Shown piece by piece: positions 62,541-64,000 of a DNA stretch of 64,000 bases. A model generated the notes under the pieces. The model was not told the DNA's origin. It was given only the letters and a program-made list of their open reading frames with translations, and made no database searches. The first letter of the stretch is position 1. Each line of letters opens with the position of its first letter. A program made the position numbers and the translations under genes. Origin of the DNA: Patagioenas fasciata (taxonomy: Eukaryota; Chordata; Aves; Columbiformes; Columbidae); assembly GCF_037038585.1 (NCBI RefSeq), contig NC_092523.1, forward strand, positions 48,873,501 through 48,937,500, in the 5' to 3' direction.

Positions 62541-64000
62541 ATGAAATTCATTCAGCTTGGCTCAATTCAGCTGTAATAATTCATTCTTTCTTTTAAACAT
62601 CGACACTGACTCGAGTGGGATAATTTAGGCCCCTAAGAGAACATTACAGCCATTTCGGGCCTATGGACCACCACAGCATCCAGTGACTACAGAGATATTT
62701 GGTAGTGTGCAGGATTTAGATAAAGATCTATGTGCATATCATTGGGATGACAGAAAATGCTGACCACTCATAGAGGCATCAGAGTCTCATCAAAAAATAA
62801 ATCATCAGAGGTTCAGACATTACAAAAACAGGGGGAAAAAAGAAAAAGGAAGGGAGAGTTTCCTTCAGACCACAGCCCTTAACTTTCCAATACCATGGAG
62901 CCTGTTGATCAGTTGTCTCTCATTCAGAGCAGCCATTTCCATAAGCTGGGTGTGAAATACTTACTCTGTCTTGGTAACCTTTTGCATTAATTTTCAAAAG
63001 GTGTAGAAGGATAGACACAAAACAAGACAATGGAGCTAATAAAATCTGTACTTTCCTACAAACTTGGCACATACTGAGCTAAGTAATGAAACACTGGTAT
63101 GGTATTAATAGATTCCATCAAGTTTCCAAACTGAAAACCAGTGCCAGACAACTTGAACTTTCCATCAAATTTCAACACTGATTTTCATTTGGATTTCCAC
63201 TTCTAACTTTAACACTTCAACATAGTAAAGAAATTCAGGAAAAAGCTAGTGTTATCTTTAGATCATATATTCACCCTTTCTAAATCCTTTGAATATACTT
63301 CTCTGAACAGTGCACTTTACAAGCTCTTATACGGTAGTAGTGATAATAAACTGAGATTGTTTGCCTAGTGGTTTTGTTGAATTGTCTTTGGATATATCTA
63401 TACATACTAGCAAAATATACAGCCTTGGAAATATTTGTTTTCCTAAAAGCCATGAGACACCAACAACATGAAAAACGTGTGAGCTCAGAATGAACAAATG
63501 TGCAAAACTTAAGCAAAACATTGGCTTTACAGCCATAGGAATGGGAATTCCTTGTGAAACACCTAAATCATCTTTGGTTTTTTTTCTCATTGGTCCCTCC
63601 CCATGTTTCTCAGCAATTCCATCTTGTAGATTTAAAAGAAGGTTTCCTTCCTCTGAAATGGAGAAGACTGTTATTCTTCTCCCTGTCCTTCCAGCTCTTT
63701 CCCCACTCTTTTTTCCAAACCAAGTCAGCAGAAGCAAGGCAGGACTTCAGCACTTGTGCCCAAGGCAACATAAAGCCAGCAGACACCAATCAAGCACACA
63801 CAGACAGTGGTGGAAGTCACAGTCTCATGCTAAATCCAGGACTATATTGCAAATTGCCTGCATTGCGGTTCTGCTTCAACTCAGGTTTTGCTTTGGCAAC
63901 ATTGAAATACGCTTATTCTCATCTTTCCTAGTGGAAAGCTCCTGAACTGAAACTAGAAGTAATTCTTCCATTCTCATTCACTGCTTTTCTTAATAGTTCT

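Larger units (their letters stand above)
48936..64000. other. Intergenic stretch to the right edge, no gene seen
   Basis: About 15 kb of unique sequence without a transposable element I can recognise, apart from simple repeats noted separately. Open frames (up to 151 codons at 63490-63945) show no domain and overlap frames on the other strand. No tRNA, rRNA or exon of a known neighbour was identified. Confidence 0.65.

Noticed and set aside
63490..63945. Overlapping frames of 125-151 codons at the right edge
   Set aside because: Two plus-strand frames and one minus-strand frame cover the same bases with no recognised domain, a sign of chance openness.
1..64000. A bacterial-style operon, CRISPR array, phage or other novel multi-gene system
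   Set aside because: The window is vertebrate nuclear DNA with spliced exons and CR1/LTR repeats. No regularly spaced repeats or gene clusters are present.

Overview
This is vertebrate nuclear DNA, almost certainly from a bird. Single-copy sequence is moderately AT-rich with one CpG island, coding exons are small and spliced, and the interspersed repeats are dominated by chicken-repeat-1 (CR1) LINEs, recognisable by their terminal 'atagaatcacagaat'-type 3' ends. One LTR also starts and ends like avian ERVL-type LTRs. There is no prokaryotic gene organisation; most open frames of 60-190 codons are chance frames.

The left half (1 to about 32.98 kb) holds the 5' part of one gene on the minus strand, recognised as FAM13A (long, RhoGAP-containing isoform). 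Five coding exons were placed to the base: 32733-32759, 30578-30767, 27558-27767, 17942-18122 and 5565-5724. All have GT/AG introns and matching phases (0, 1, 1, 2, 0). Together they encode 256 residues, covering the N-terminus and the whole RhoGAP domain, with the arginine finger retained. The rest of the gene lies beyond the left edge. Exon 1 sits in a CpG island (about 32.48-33.13 kb). A well-placed upstream ATG opens a frame that would overlap the main start codon if transcription begins far enough upstream.

Three CR1 copies lie in the introns, all in the same orientation as the gene. The largest (13171 to about 17.3 kb) is nearly full length and carries decayed copies of both LINE ORFs: ORF1 with a zinc-finger-like N-terminus and a GDSL/SGNH-like block, and ORF2 with endonuclease and reverse transcriptase.

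The right half (about 33-64 kb) lies upstream of FAM13A and shows no gene I can support. It holds two more CR1 copies. One of them (about 46.8-48.9 kb, plus strand) is split by a 660-bp solo LTR flanked by a 5-bp target duplication, a clear nested insertion. The rest is unique sequence with a few simple repeats. I found no RNA gene, CRISPR array or novel multi-gene system.
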